Shown piece after piece: positions 42,470 to 50,668 of a DNA stretch of 64,000 bases. The translations under genes and the position numbers were made by a program. Under the pieces are notes generated by a model. It made no database searches. It had not been told where the DNA came from and saw nothing but the letters and a program-made list of their open reading frames with translations. Source of the stretch: RGIG6353 sp045653035 (GTDB lineage: Bacteria > Bacillota > Clostridia > Oscillospirales > SIG627); assembly GCA_045653035.1 (NCBI GenBank), contig JAZOLO010000007.1, positions 1 to 64,000 of the forward strand, in the 5' to 3' direction. Numbering within the stretch: the stretch's first letter is position 1; every line of letters starts with the position of its first letter.

Positions 42470-43069
42470 TTACTGTTTTGTAAGTCTTTTAAGAGCGTGG
42501 CGGATAAGCTCCTCAACGGGCATACCTTCACTTCCCTCAAAGCTTAGTGCTTTCATAGCTTCGCTTCTTGAATAGCCCAGCGCTTCAAGAGACATAAGAG
42601 CATCCTTTACGGCAGAGGTCTGCACAGGGGCTTTGCCCGAAGGTGTCACAAGAGGCACGTCACCGCCGCCTACCTTGTCTTTCAGTTCAAGTATAATCTT
42701 TTGTGCAGTTCGGAGGCCTATACCCTGTGCCGCCGAAATGGATTTCGCATCGTCGGATATAACCGCCATGGTGAAGCTTTCGGGTGTGTGTGCCGAAAGG
42801 ATAGCCATAGCCGCCTTGGGGCCTACTCCCGAAATGGAGATAAGAAGCTCGAAAATACGTTTTTCCTCGGTAGAATAAAAGCCGTAAAGCTCCTCAGAAT
42901 CCTCTTTTACGTGGAAATGTGTGAAAAGTCTTACGTTGTCAGAGTCAGCACCCTGAAGTCTGCCTGCCGTTTTGTCGCTGACGGTTATCTCGTAGCCTAT
43001 TCCGTTGTTGTCGATAACGGCAACGCCACGTCCCACAAGGACGAGCTTGCCCGAAACGTAGTAATACAT
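42470..43069 (-). CDS. ruvA: Holliday junction branch migration protein RuvA
   Basis: 199 residues. The N-terminal OB domain (MYYYVSGKLVLVGRGVAVID), the helix-hairpin-helix stretch (LLISISGVGPKAAMAILSAH; GIGLRTAQKIILELKDKVGG) that holds the junction, and the C-terminal domain III (MSLEALGYSRSEAMKAL) that contacts RuvB are all present. It follows ruvC by 3 bases. Confidence 0.95.
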   Translation of the reverse strand: MYYYVSGKLVLVGRGVAVIDNNGIGYEITVSDKTAGRLQGADSDNVRLFTHFHVKEDSEELYGFYSTEEKRIFELLISISGVGPKAAMAILSAHTPESFTMAVISDDAKSISAAQGIGLRTAQKIILELKDKVGGGDVPLVTPSGKAPVQTSAVKDALMSLEALGYSRSEAMKALSFEGSEGMPVEELIRHALKRLTKQ

Positions 43070-43072
43070 AAT

Positions 43073-43597
43073 TTAATTTCCGCCTGTCTTTTTGGAATAT
43101 TTCAAGGTGTTAACGCTTTGAATTTTTGAGCTTCTGGTATGCCCGTGACAGATGGCAAGAGCCAAAGCGTCGGCGGCATCGTCGGGCTTTGGCATTGAGT
43201 CGAGGTGTAAAAACACCCTCGTCATTTCCATAACCTGTTTTTTTTCTGCACGTCCGTAGCCTACCATTGCCTGTTTTACCTGTAAAGGGGTATATTCAAA
43301 CAGAGGAACTCTCATTTCCTCAGCTGTGAAGAGTATAACACCTCTTGCCTGAGAAACGTTTATTGCGGTTTTTTGGTTGTTATTGAAGAACAGCTCCTCA
43401 ATGGAAATCTCGTCGGGAGTGTATCTTTTTATAATATCCGAAAGAGCAAGGTGAATGAGGAAAAGCCGTCTCTCTACCCTCATTCCAGACGGGGTTGAAA
43501 TCGTACCGCAGTCTATGTATCTGAAAGCACCCTTTTCAAATTTAACAACGCCCCAGCCAACCGTTGCAATACCTGGGTCTATACCTAATATTATCAT
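43073..43597 (-). CDS. ruvC: Crossover junction endodeoxyribonuclease RuvC
   Basis: 174 residues. Catalytic acids are visible in ILGIDPGIATVGWGVV (Asp), SIEELFFNNN (Glu) and KPDDAADALALAICHG (Asp pair); KQAMVGYGRAEKKQV is the conserved basic stretch. It resolves Holliday junctions. ATG 43597 matches the family start; a TTG 21 bases upstream is an alternative. It is first in ruvC-ruvA-(R3)-ruvB. Confidence 0.95.
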   Translation of the reverse strand: MIILGIDPGIATVGWGVVKFEKGAFRYIDCGTISTPSGMRVERRLFLIHLALSDIIKRYTPDEISIEELFFNNNQKTAINVSQARGVILFTAEEMRVPLFEYTPLQVKQAMVGYGRAEKKQVMEMTRVFLHLDSMPKPDDAADALALAICHGHTRSSKIQSVNTLKYSKKTGGN

Positions 43598-43647
43598 TTT
43601 TTCAAAACCGTATTCCAAAATATCCGAATTTACAATTATTCATGATA

Positions 43648-43676
43648 ATGATATCATAATATGAGAGAAAAGTCAA
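43648..43676 (-). promoter_or_regulatory. Promoter of ruvC-ruvA
   Basis: Minus strand TTGACT (43671-43676), 17 bases, TATCAT (43648-43653). Confidence 0.6.
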
Positions 43677-43737
43677 GAAAAGTTATGGGGGCTATGTATA
43701 ATTGAATATTGAAGAATGAATATTGAAGAATTATGGT

Positions 43738-43950
43738 GAATTTATGCCCCGTAGGGTAGTTCCTTTGGTTTGTACGGCAGTGCGAGAGAGGGGCGAAGAT
43801 GGATTAAATGCAAGAAAGACGAGGGGCTTCCTCGTCTTTCTGCATTGTAAAAGCTTATAACCTTATTTTGATTAGTTCGCACTTTCTAGGTGAAAGAATT
43901 CTTGTGTTAAAACCTAAAAATTTTCATTTTCTTTTTAACCAAAATATCTA
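43738..43950 (-). repeat. R3 repeat copy C upstream of ruvC
   Basis: In the same orientation as copy B. The variable hairpin is gaaagacgaggg / cctcgtctttc (43812-43836); the end aaccaaaatatctagctt corresponds to agccaaaaggtcgagctt of copy B. The part equivalent to the ggcgtac hairpin is degraded (gtacggcagtgcgagagagg). It lies between ruvC and the stop codon of the cysteine-rich gene and may serve as its terminator. Confidence 0.55.
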
Positions 43951-43953
43951 GCT

Positions 43954-44463
43954 TTAGTTGCAATATTTTCCGTAGCGGTTAACTTCCCATATTCCGTTAC
44001 AGCCTTGATTTACAGGCTGGCAAAGCTCGAATATCATGCGTCCTGCACAGGAAACGCCGAGTACCACGTAGGTTTTGTCACAGCAGGTGCACTTTCCTGC
44101 AAGGTAGGTGGGGTATCCTCTGAAGCATTCGTCGATAAAGCAGTTTTGCATAAAGCGTGTAGCAACAGCCACGGGGTCAAGACGCCAGGACTCAAAGCCT
44201 GAGTCCACAAGGGACTGTGCCTCGCAAAGCTGACAGTCGCAGGTTTCGGGAGCGTTTTCCCAACGCACTCCGCAAAGGTTTACGTCGTTCTGGTTGCAGG
44301 GGGTCACCGTACTGCCTGTAAGGCAGGGGTCGTCATCGTGACATTTAGGGGTACAGGAAGGACAGCAAACCTTTCTGCAAGGCTTGCACGAGCCTGAGTT
44401 CAGTTCGGGAATTATAAAAAGACCGAGTCCCACAAGAATGGGCAAAAGGGTCGTAAGGTCCAT
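43954..44463 (-). CDS. Cysteine-rich protein (21 Cys in 169 residues), unknown
   Basis: The N-terminus (MDLTTLLPILVGLGLFIIPE) is a hydrophobic signal-anchor-like helix; the rest is Cys-rich and soluble, with CKPCRKVCCPSCTPKC near the helix, CDCQLCEAQ in the middle and CTCCDKTYVV and CNGIWEVNRYGKYC at the end. The spacing does not match ferredoxin, zinc ribbon or rubredoxin motifs that I know. Cys pairs could be disulfides outside the cell or metal ligands inside. GAAAGGAGAAG precedes ATG 44463, supporting a real gene. No neighbour hints at its role. Confidence 0.75.
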   Translation of the reverse strand: MDLTTLLPILVGLGLFIIPELNSGSCKPCRKVCCPSCTPKCHDDDPCLTGSTVTPCNQNDVNLCGVRWENAPETCDCQLCEAQSLVDSGFESWRLDPVAVATRFMQNCFIDECFRGYPTYLAGKCTCCDKTYVVLGVSCAGRMIFELCQPVNQGCNGIWEVNRYGKYCN

Positions 44464-44667
44464 TTTTCTTCTCCTTTCAAAGTGATTTTATTAGGAGTAT
44501 TTTCTCCGATATCATTATATTCTTTTCTGATGGTGATTGACAGGAAAATAAGGCGGTTTTGCTCATGCTAAATTAAAACTTTCACGGCTATATAAGGAGT
44601 AATTTAGTAAAAGTGTTCAAAAAAGAACAAAAGTATTGTGCAATAACGAAAAAGTTTAAAATTATCA

Positions 44668-44696
44668 TTGCAAAAAAAGGGTGCTTGTGATACAAT
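44668..44696 (+). promoter_or_regulatory. Promoter of the oligopeptide-binding lipoprotein
   Basis: TTGCAA (44668-44673), 17 bases, TACAAT (44691-44696). Confidence 0.65.
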
Positions 44697-44742
44697 ACAT
44701 TGTGAATTGTTATGTGACATATTCTTTTCGGGAGGAAAATTC

Positions 44743-46491
44743 ATGAAGAAAATATTATCTTTAACGCTCGTATGCATGATGCTTCTCGCAACCCTTTCGG
44801 GATGTGCGGTTGACCCTGAAGATAAGGGAGCTATTATTCCCGTATCTATCTCCAAGGAAATGAAGTCTTACGACCCTGTTCCCATGATATACGATGCTGA
44901 GCTTGTAAAGAACACAGGACTCCTTTTCGAGGGTCTTACCGTTATTGATGAAAACGGCAAGGTGAAGAAGGGTCTTGCAGAAAAATGGTACACCAAGATA
45001 GATGAAGAAAGAGGCGAGTACTCGCTCTACTTTGAGCTTGCAGAAGGCTCTTCTTGGGACGATGAAAAGTATGTTCAGGCAGACGACTTCGTTTATGCCT
45101 GGAGAAGAGTTCTCGCACCCTCGACCTCCAGCCCCGCCGCAGCGCTTCTTTATAACATCAAGAACGCAAAGGCTTATAAGTCAGGCGACGTTACCGCCGA
45201 TGACCTTGGCGTGTATGCCGAAAGCGACTCACTTCTTAAGGTAGAGTTTGAAGGTCCCTTCGACCTCGACCAGTTCCTTATAAACGTTTCAAGCCCTGCA
45301 CTAGTTGCACAGCGTGAGGACAACGTTTACGGACATGAGGATTCATGGGCAACAAGCCTTGACCGCTTTGCCGCAAACGGTCCTTTCACTCTCAAAAACC
45401 TTGAAATGGGCGAAAGAGTTACAATTCAGAGAAACCCCGTTTACAAGCGTGAAAAACAAAGCGACACCGCAGTATTCAAGGTAGTTAAGCCTTGGAAGCT
45501 TATGCTGGACTTCACTCTTGACGAAGCAGAACAGATGGAAAAGTTCAACAACGGCGACTATTTCTTCATCAGTAACTTCTCCAAGGAAACCTACGAGGAG
45601 AACGAAAAGAAGATAGAGACTGTTGACCTTCTTTCGGTTTATTCATACTTCTTTAATACAACAAAAGCACCCTTTGATAATGCACTTGTAAGACAGGCAC
45701 TGAGTATTGCTCTTGACAGAGAAGAGATTGCAGAGCTTTCCGGTCTTGGTGCAAAGCCCGCAACAGGTCTCGTTACCTACGGCGTACAGGATACAAAGCC
45801 CTCCAAGTCCTTCAGAAAGGTAGGAGGAGAGCTTATCGAAACCTCTGCTAACGTTGAGGAAGCAAAGGCACTTCTTAAGAAGGCAGGCATCAATCCTTCA
45901 GATTACAGCTTCTCCATTTATACACTTCGTGACGATGCAGACGTTGCGATTGCAAAGTACACCAAGGAGGTTTGGGAAGGACTCGGCTTCAAGGTTAAGC
46001 TTGAACAGGGTGGCGGTAAGATGTATTCGGATAAGCTCTATATGGGCAACTTCGACGTAATCGGTATCGACTATCAGGGTCTTACAACAGATGCATTCTC
46101 TTTCCTTGCACCCTTTGCAAAGGAATACAGCGGTGAAGCTATTGATATCGAAGCTGAAGACAGAACAGCTACTCACGTAACAGGTATTGACGATGAAAAG
46201 TACAATGCTCTTATTGATAAGATAGCAGGTACTCTTGATAACAAGGAAAGAGTAAAGCTTCTTCACGAAGCAGAAGAAATGCTCATAAGCCTTGCACCTA
46301 TAGCTCCTCTTCACTTCAACGTAAACTCTTACATGAAATCAAAGAAGCTTTCAGGTCTTGAGGTTTCGGGCTACGGCTACCTTATCTTCACAGATGCAAA
46401 GCTCAAGAACTATGAAGAAACAAATGCAATAATTCAAGCCGAAGAAGATGCTCGTAAGAAGGCTGAAATTGAGGCAAACAAGAATAAATAG
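44743..46491 (+). CDS. Peptide ABC transporter substrate-binding lipoprotein (OppA/SBP family 5)
   Basis: 582 residues from ATG 44743 with GGGAGG. The signal MKKILSLTLVCMMLLATLSGC gives the lipobox LSGC. The mature protein has the SBP_bac_5 layout: GLLFEGLTVIDENGKVKKGL (family motif), LAEKWYTKIDEERGEYSLYF, DDFVYAWRRVLAPSTSS and the C-terminal lobe (VRQALSIALDREEIAELSGL). It binds oligopeptides outside the cell for an Opp/Dpp importer. No permease or ATPase gene is adjacent, so it is an orphan. It ends with TAG. Confidence 0.92.
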   Translation: MKKILSLTLVCMMLLATLSGCAVDPEDKGAIIPVSISKEMKSYDPVPMIYDAELVKNTGLLFEGLTVIDENGKVKKGLAEKWYTKIDEERGEYSLYFELAEGSSWDDEKYVQADDFVYAWRRVLAPSTSSPAAALLYNIKNAKAYKSGDVTADDLGVYAESDSLLKVEFEGPFDLDQFLINVSSPALVAQREDNVYGHEDSWATSLDRFAANGPFTLKNLEMGERVTIQRNPVYKREKQSDTAVFKVVKPWKLMLDFTLDEAEQMEKFNNGDYFFISNFSKETYEENEKKIETVDLLSVYSYFFNTTKAPFDNALVRQALSIALDREEIAELSGLGAKPATGLVTYGVQDTKPSKSFRKVGGELIETSANVEEAKALLKKAGINPSDYSFSIYTLRDDADVAIAKYTKEVWEGLGFKVKLEQGGGKMYSDKLYMGNFDVIGIDYQGLTTDAFSFLAPFAKEYSGEAIDIEAEDRTATHVTGIDDEKYNALIDKIAGTLDNKERVKLLHEAEEMLISLAPIAPLHFNVNSYMKSKKLSGLEVSGYGYLIFTDAKLKNYEETNAIIQAEEDARKKAEIEANKNK

Positions 46492-46532
46492 TAGGATTTT
46501 TGCAAAAAATTCATAAAAAAAGAAAATTTGTG

Positions 46533-46561
46533 TTGACAAAAAGAAAAGCCGTGTGTATAAT
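46533..46561 (+). promoter_or_regulatory. Promoter of DUF177-rpmF
   Basis: TTGACA (46533-46538), 17 bases, TATAAT (46556-46561): full consensus. Confidence 0.8.
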
Positions 46562-46603
46562 ATACCTTGCGGTTTTTCTGAAATTGACCCCAAAAGAGGT
46601 TTT

Positions 46604-47122
46604 ATGGAAGAAATATTTGTAAATTCTTTTAAGCTTGATGTTTCGGGTTTGCTCCGAGGAGAAACGAGACAGATTGATTTTGACGAGTCGGTAGAAATCG
46701 ACAGCCGTGATTTTGAAGTTACGTTTCCCCGTTTACCTAAAATTTCGGGCAAGGTGGTCAATATGTCGGGATATATTGAATTCTCGGCAGATATATCAGT
46801 ACTCTATGAAACCGTTTGCTCCAGATGCTTGAAAAGCCTTTCCTTTGAAACGGCTTTGAAGATACAGGCACCCGTTGCCGAAAGCCTTGAAAATATGGAC
46901 AACGAGGAGTACATCATTCCCGAAAACGGGCTTATCGACCTCGGTGAGCTTGTAAGGGAAGCCCTTATATTAAATCTTCCTATCTCTCACCTCTGCCGTG
47001 AGGATTGCAAGGGTCTTTGCGTAAAATGCGGTAAGGACTTAAACGACGGTGATTGTGGCTGTGTGAGAAAAGAGAAGGACCCCCGTTGGAGTGTGCTTGA
47101 GCATTTCTTCGACGAGGAATAA
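46604..47122 (+). CDS. DUF177 (YceD) family protein
   Basis: 172 residues. SADISVLYETVCSRCLKSLS contains the first Cys pair of the YceD/DUF177 family, and LCREDCKGLCVKCGKDLNDG near residue 146 the second set, a likely zinc site. The acidic middle (ESLENMDNEEYIIPENGLID) and NLPISHLC are typical. The family is almost always coupled with rpmF, as here (50 bases before it), and affects 23S rRNA accumulation in E. coli and plants. The start ATG 46604 follows AAAGAGG. Confidence 0.92.
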   Translation: MEEIFVNSFKLDVSGLLRGETRQIDFDESVEIDSRDFEVTFPRLPKISGKVVNMSGYIEFSADISVLYETVCSRCLKSLSFETALKIQAPVAESLENMDNEEYIIPENGLIDLGELVREALILNLPISHLCREDCKGLCVKCGKDLNDGDCGCVRKEKDPRWSVLEHFFDEE

Positions 47123-47172
47123 AAAAGTATAAACTATATATTTTCATATAGAATGAGGAGGTGTCAAGTAGG

Positions 47173-47352
47173 ATGGCAGTACCCAAGAGAAAAGTATCAA
47201 GTCAGAGACAGAATAAGAGACGTTCAAGCGTATGGAAGCTTAAGGTTCCCGGACTCTCAATTTGTCCTAAGTGCGGAGAGTACAACCTTCCTCACAGAGT
47301 TTGTTCAAAGTGCGGTTCTTACAATGGCGAGGAAGTCATAAAAGAGAACTAA
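47173..47352 (+). CDS. rpmF: 50S ribosomal protein L32 (zinc-binding form)
   Basis: 59 residues, MAVPKRKVSSQRQNKRRSSV at the start. It keeps both Cys pairs (CPKCGEYNLPHRVCSKCG), so it is the zinc-binding (C+) form. ATG 47173 has GAGGAGG 11 bases upstream; a GTG at 47161 overlaps the ribosome site and is rejected. It shares a promoter with the DUF177 gene. Confidence 0.96.
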   Translation: MAVPKRKVSSQRQNKRRSSVWKLKVPGLSICPKCGEYNLPHRVCSKCGSYNGEEVIKEN

Positions 47353-47388
47353 TTTGCAGAGCTAATCTCTCGACTTACTAAAGAGAAG

Positions 47389-47428
47389 TATGCCATGCCG
47401 TGAACTGTCGGTATGGCATATTTTTTGT
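47389..47428 (+). terminator. Terminator of rpmF
   Basis: tatgccat ... atggcata with inner gccg/cggt, followed by ttttttgtt. Confidence 0.75.
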
Positions 47429-47465
47429 TAAAAATGCATAATGCAGAATTATCAATTGAATTTTA

Positions 47466-47600
47466 TTCAAGGGGAAATACTTTTTACAAAAGCACTCCCC
47501 CTTTGACCCGCACGAAAATTATAAATAATAAAAGTTTTTGAAAGAGAGCATGAGAGAAAACTTTTTGAAAAAAGTTTTCTTTCGTAAAAGCCAAAGCATC
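47466..47600 (+). repeat. R1 repeat copy 4 plus adjoining R1b palindrome
   Basis: caaggggaaatactttttac / aaaagcactccccct, then ttgacccgcacgaaaattat (R1 tail). Next comes R1b: tttttgaaagagagcatgag, then agaaaactttttgaaaaaag and ttttctttcg, ending aagccaaagcatcaagcttc, just before the ribosome site of the DUF512 gene. 48930-49080 has the same composite. Confidence 0.65.
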
Positions 47601-47617
47601 AAGCTTCAGGAGGGAAA

Positions 47618-48913
47618 ATGGTAGAAATAAAAGGTGTCGTTCAAGGGTCTTACGCCGACAAAAAAGGAATAAAAGCAGGGGATAAGCTTATTGCCATAAA
47701 CTCTCACCCTATTTGTGACGTTCTTGACTATCGTTTTTATATGTGCGAGAAAAACGTCACTCTCACCCTTGACACGGGAGATATCACGATAAAAAAAGGC
47801 GAGTACGATGACCTCGGACTGGAGTTTGATACGTATCTTATGGACAGACAGAAAAGCTGTCATAACAAGTGTATATTCTGCTTTATCGACCAAAATCCTC
47901 ACGGAATGAGGGAGGGGATATACTTCAAGGATGATGATACAAGACTCTCCTTCCTTTTCGGTAACTACGTAACACTTACAAACGTAGCAGACGAGGAGCT
48001 TGACCGACTTGTAAGGATGCATATTTCACCTATCAATATATCCGTTCAGGCAACAAATCCCGAGCTTAGATGTAAGATGCTCTCCAACCGCTTTGCGGGG
48101 AAAATTCTTGACCAGATGAAGCGTCTTGCCGACGGAGGTCTTGACCTTAATGCACAGATAGTTCTTTGCCGAGGCATCAACGACGGTGCCGAGCTTGAAC
48201 GCTCGCTTCGTGACCTTGAAGCACTTGCTCCAAGCCTTAAAAGCATATCCGTCGTGCCAGTAGGACTTACCAAGCACAGACGAGGCCTTTATCCTCTTGA
48301 ACCCTTTACAAAGGAGGACTGCATTAGAGTTATAGAGCAGGCGGATAAATTCGGTGACGAGTTCTATAAAAAGTGCGGCACAAGGCTTGTGTTTCTTGCA
48401 GACGAATTCTACGTTAAGGCAGAGCTTCCCGTTCCGCAAGCCGAATACTACGAGGACTTCCCACAGCTTGAAAACGGAGTGGGCATGATACGCTCCATGT
48501 CCGACGATATTGATGATGAAATAAAATGGCTTATCGAGTCGGGTGAGATACCATTTGACAAAAAGAAAAGAGTGAGTATTGTAACGGGCAGGGCATCCTT
48601 TGATTTTATTTCGGGAATTGTTGAAAATATTAAAAAAATCTGGTATAATATAGATTGTAGCGTCTACTGTATAAGAAACGACTTTTACGGTGAAAACGTT
48701 ACTGTGTCAGGTCTTCTTACAGGGGGAGATATAATAAATCAGCTAAAGAGGAAAGACCTTGGCGACGTGCTGCTCATTCCCCGTAATGCACTTCGGCACG
48801 AGGGTGATAAATTCCTTGATGACGTAACGCTTGAAGAGCTTGAAAAAGAGCTTTCCGTCAAGGCTCTTCCCACAAAAGAGGGCTGTGAATTCCTTTACGG
48901 TATAATAAAATAG
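47618..48913 (+). CDS. DUF512 radical SAM protein with PDZ-like N-terminus
   Basis: 431 residues. Residues 1-60 resemble a PDZ domain (GSYADKKGIKAGDKLIAINS). CHNKCIFCFIDQNPHGMREG gives the C-x3-C-x2-C motif near residue 80; the rSAM barrel follows (TLTNVADEELDRLVRMHISP, INISVQATNPELRCKML). Residues 215-430 are DUF512, with CGTRLVFLADEFYVKAELPV. The family is known as TIGR03279-like and is found in cyanobacteria and Clostridia; its reaction is unknown. It precedes der here, as in many Clostridia. AGGAGG lies before ATG 47618. It ends with TAG. Confidence 0.88.
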   Translation: MVEIKGVVQGSYADKKGIKAGDKLIAINSHPICDVLDYRFYMCEKNVTLTLDTGDITIKKGEYDDLGLEFDTYLMDRQKSCHNKCIFCFIDQNPHGMREGIYFKDDDTRLSFLFGNYVTLTNVADEELDRLVRMHISPINISVQATNPELRCKMLSNRFAGKILDQMKRLADGGLDLNAQIVLCRGINDGAELERSLRDLEALAPSLKSISVVPVGLTKHRRGLYPLEPFTKEDCIRVIEQADKFGDEFYKKCGTRLVFLADEFYVKAELPVPQAEYYEDFPQLENGVGMIRSMSDDIDDEIKWLIESGEIPFDKKKRVSIVTGRASFDFISGIVENIKKIWYNIDCSVYCIRNDFYGENVTVSGLLTGGDIINQLKRKDLGDVLLIPRNALRHEGDKFLDDVTLEELEKELSVKALPTKEGCEFLYGIIK

Positions 48914-48929
48914 ATTTCCCTTTTGATTT

Positions 48930-49059
48930 ATATTAAAGGGGGAATGCTCTTTACAAAAGCACTCCCCCTTTTACCCCCACGGAAATTATAAATAACTATA
49001 AAAATTTTTGAAAGAGAGTATGAGAGAAAACTTTTTATAAAAAGTTTTCTCTCATAAAA
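48930..49059 (+). repeat. R1 repeat copy 5 plus R1b palindrome
   Basis: aaagggggaatgctctttac / aaaagcactccccctttt, the tail cccccacggaaattataaat, then R1b gaaagagagtatgagagaaa with aactttttataaaaagtttt. It follows the DUF512 gene in the same sense as copy 4 follows rpmF. Confidence 0.65.
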
Positions 49060-49080
49060 AGCCAAAAGGTCGAGCTTCAA

Positions 49081-49330
49081 CCAAAGCGGAGAGATTTTGA
49101 GATAAAATCGCGGAGTGCGAAGGCGTCGGCGTACTTTGTACGCCAGTGCGAGCAACACGCGAAGAAAATGAAATTTGGAGCAATCAAAAGAAAGTCGTTT
49201 TCGACTTTCTACATTAAAAAATAATAGCTTGATTACTCTTTGTTTGCACGTTTTCTTTTGAACGTGTTATACAACAAAATAAAACTGAAAATATTTCATT
49301 TTCGGTTTTAGCCAAAAGGTCGAGCTTCAA
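49081..49330 (-). repeat. R3 repeat copy B, flanked by 21-bp direct repeats, before der
   Basis: A full-length inverted match to copy A (42200-42450). The variable hairpin is gaaagtcg-ttt-cgactttc (about 49190-49212). The 21 bases agccaaaaggtcgagcttca(a) occur at 49060-49080 and again at 49310-49330, directly at the two borders of the element. The right border joins the der ribosome site. Confidence 0.7.
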
Positions 49331-49339
49331 GGAGGTAAT

Positions 49340-50668
49340 ATGGCAAAACCGGTTGTTGCCATCGTTGGCAGACCCAACGTTGGTAAAAGCACTTTTTTTA
49401 ATAAAATAATAGGTCAGCGTATCTCTATCGTAGAGGATACCCCCGGAGTTACACGTGACAGAATTTATTTTGAAACAGAGTGGTGCGGAAGAAGCATGAC
49501 TCTTATCGACACAGGCGGTATTGAGCCTAAAACTAACGATATATTTTTAAAGCATATTTTCACACAGGCACAGATTGCCATTGAAAGTGCCGACGTTATT
49601 ATTATGCTCACCGACGTTGAGGCGGGTGTTACCGCCGCTGACCGAGATATAGCATCAATGCTTAAAAAATCGGGTAAGCCTGTTGTTCTTGCTGTTAATA
49701 AGTGCGATAAAGTCGGTGCACCTCCCATGGAGTTTTACGAGTTTTACGAGCTGGGCTTTGAGAATGACCCCATTGCCGTATCCTCCGTTCACGGAACGGG
49801 TACAGGCGATATTCTCGATGAGGTTACCTCTTATTTCAAGGACGGCGATGAGGAGGAAGAGGATAATGACACAATAAAGGTTGCGGTTATCGGTAAGCCC
49901 AATGCAGGAAAAAGCTCACTTGTCAATAAAATTCTCGGTGAAGAGCGAGTTATCGTTTCGGATATTGCAGGTACGACCCGTGACGCTATCGACTCCTTTG
50001 TTGAAAACGAGCACGGAAAATATAACCTTATCGACACCGCAGGCATAAGACGAAATGCCAAGATTGAGGACGCTATTGAAAAATACAGTGTTCTCCGTGC
50101 AAATCTTGCAGTAGAGCGAAGCGACGTCTGTCTTATTATGGTAGATGCAGGGGAGGGTGTTACGGGACAGGACGAAAGAATTGCAGGTCTTGCCCATGAA
50201 GCGGGAAAAGCCTCTGTTATATGCGTAAATAAGTGGGACACCGTTGAAAAGGACAACAGCACTACAAAGAAGTTTACCGAGGACGTGTATCAGGCACTTT
50301 CTTATATGACCTATGCTCCTCTTGTGTTCATTTCGGCAAAGACGGGACAGAGAGTAGACACCCTCTTTGAGCATATAAACTACGTAAATCTCCAGTCTAA
50401 TCTCCGCATTTCCACAGGTATGCTCAACGACGTACTTGCCGAGGCTACAAGCCGTGTTCAGCCACCCTCAGACAAGGGTAAATTCCTCAAAATTTACTAC
50501 ATGACACAAATCGGTGTCAAGCCTCCAACGTTCGTTATTTTCTGTAATAACGCCGAGCTTTTCCACTTCTCTTATCAGAGATATATTGAAAACTGTCTTA
50601 GAACCACCTTTGGCTTTAAGGGTACGCCCATAAAGCTTATCATCCGTGAAAGGGGAGACGACAAATGA
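49340..50668 (+). CDS. der: Ribosome biogenesis GTPase Der (EngA)
   Basis: 442 residues with the two tandem G domains unique to Der. First: AIVGRPNVGKSTFFNKIIGQ, DTPGVTRDR, TLIDTGGIEP, VNKCDK. Second: VIGKPNAGKSSLVNKILGEE, ERVIVSDIAGTTRDAID, LIDTAGIRR, CVNKWDT. The C-terminal KH-like domain ends TFGFKGTPIKLIIRERGDDK. It acts in 50S assembly. It starts der-plsY-ispE, with 4-base ATGA overlaps between genes. AAGGAGG precedes ATG 49340. Confidence 0.97.
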   Translation: MAKPVVAIVGRPNVGKSTFFNKIIGQRISIVEDTPGVTRDRIYFETEWCGRSMTLIDTGGIEPKTNDIFLKHIFTQAQIAIESADVIIMLTDVEAGVTAADRDIASMLKKSGKPVVLAVNKCDKVGAPPMEFYEFYELGFENDPIAVSSVHGTGTGDILDEVTSYFKDGDEEEEDNDTIKVAVIGKPNAGKSSLVNKILGEERVIVSDIAGTTRDAIDSFVENEHGKYNLIDTAGIRRNAKIEDAIEKYSVLRANLAVERSDVCLIMVDAGEGVTGQDERIAGLAHEAGKASVICVNKWDTVEKDNSTTKKFTEDVYQALSYMTYAPLVFISAKTGQRVDTLFEHINYVNLQSNLRISTGMLNDVLAEATSRVQPPSDKGKFLKIYYMTQIGVKPPTFVIFCNNAELFHFSYQRYIENCLRTTFGFKGTPIKLIIRERGDDK

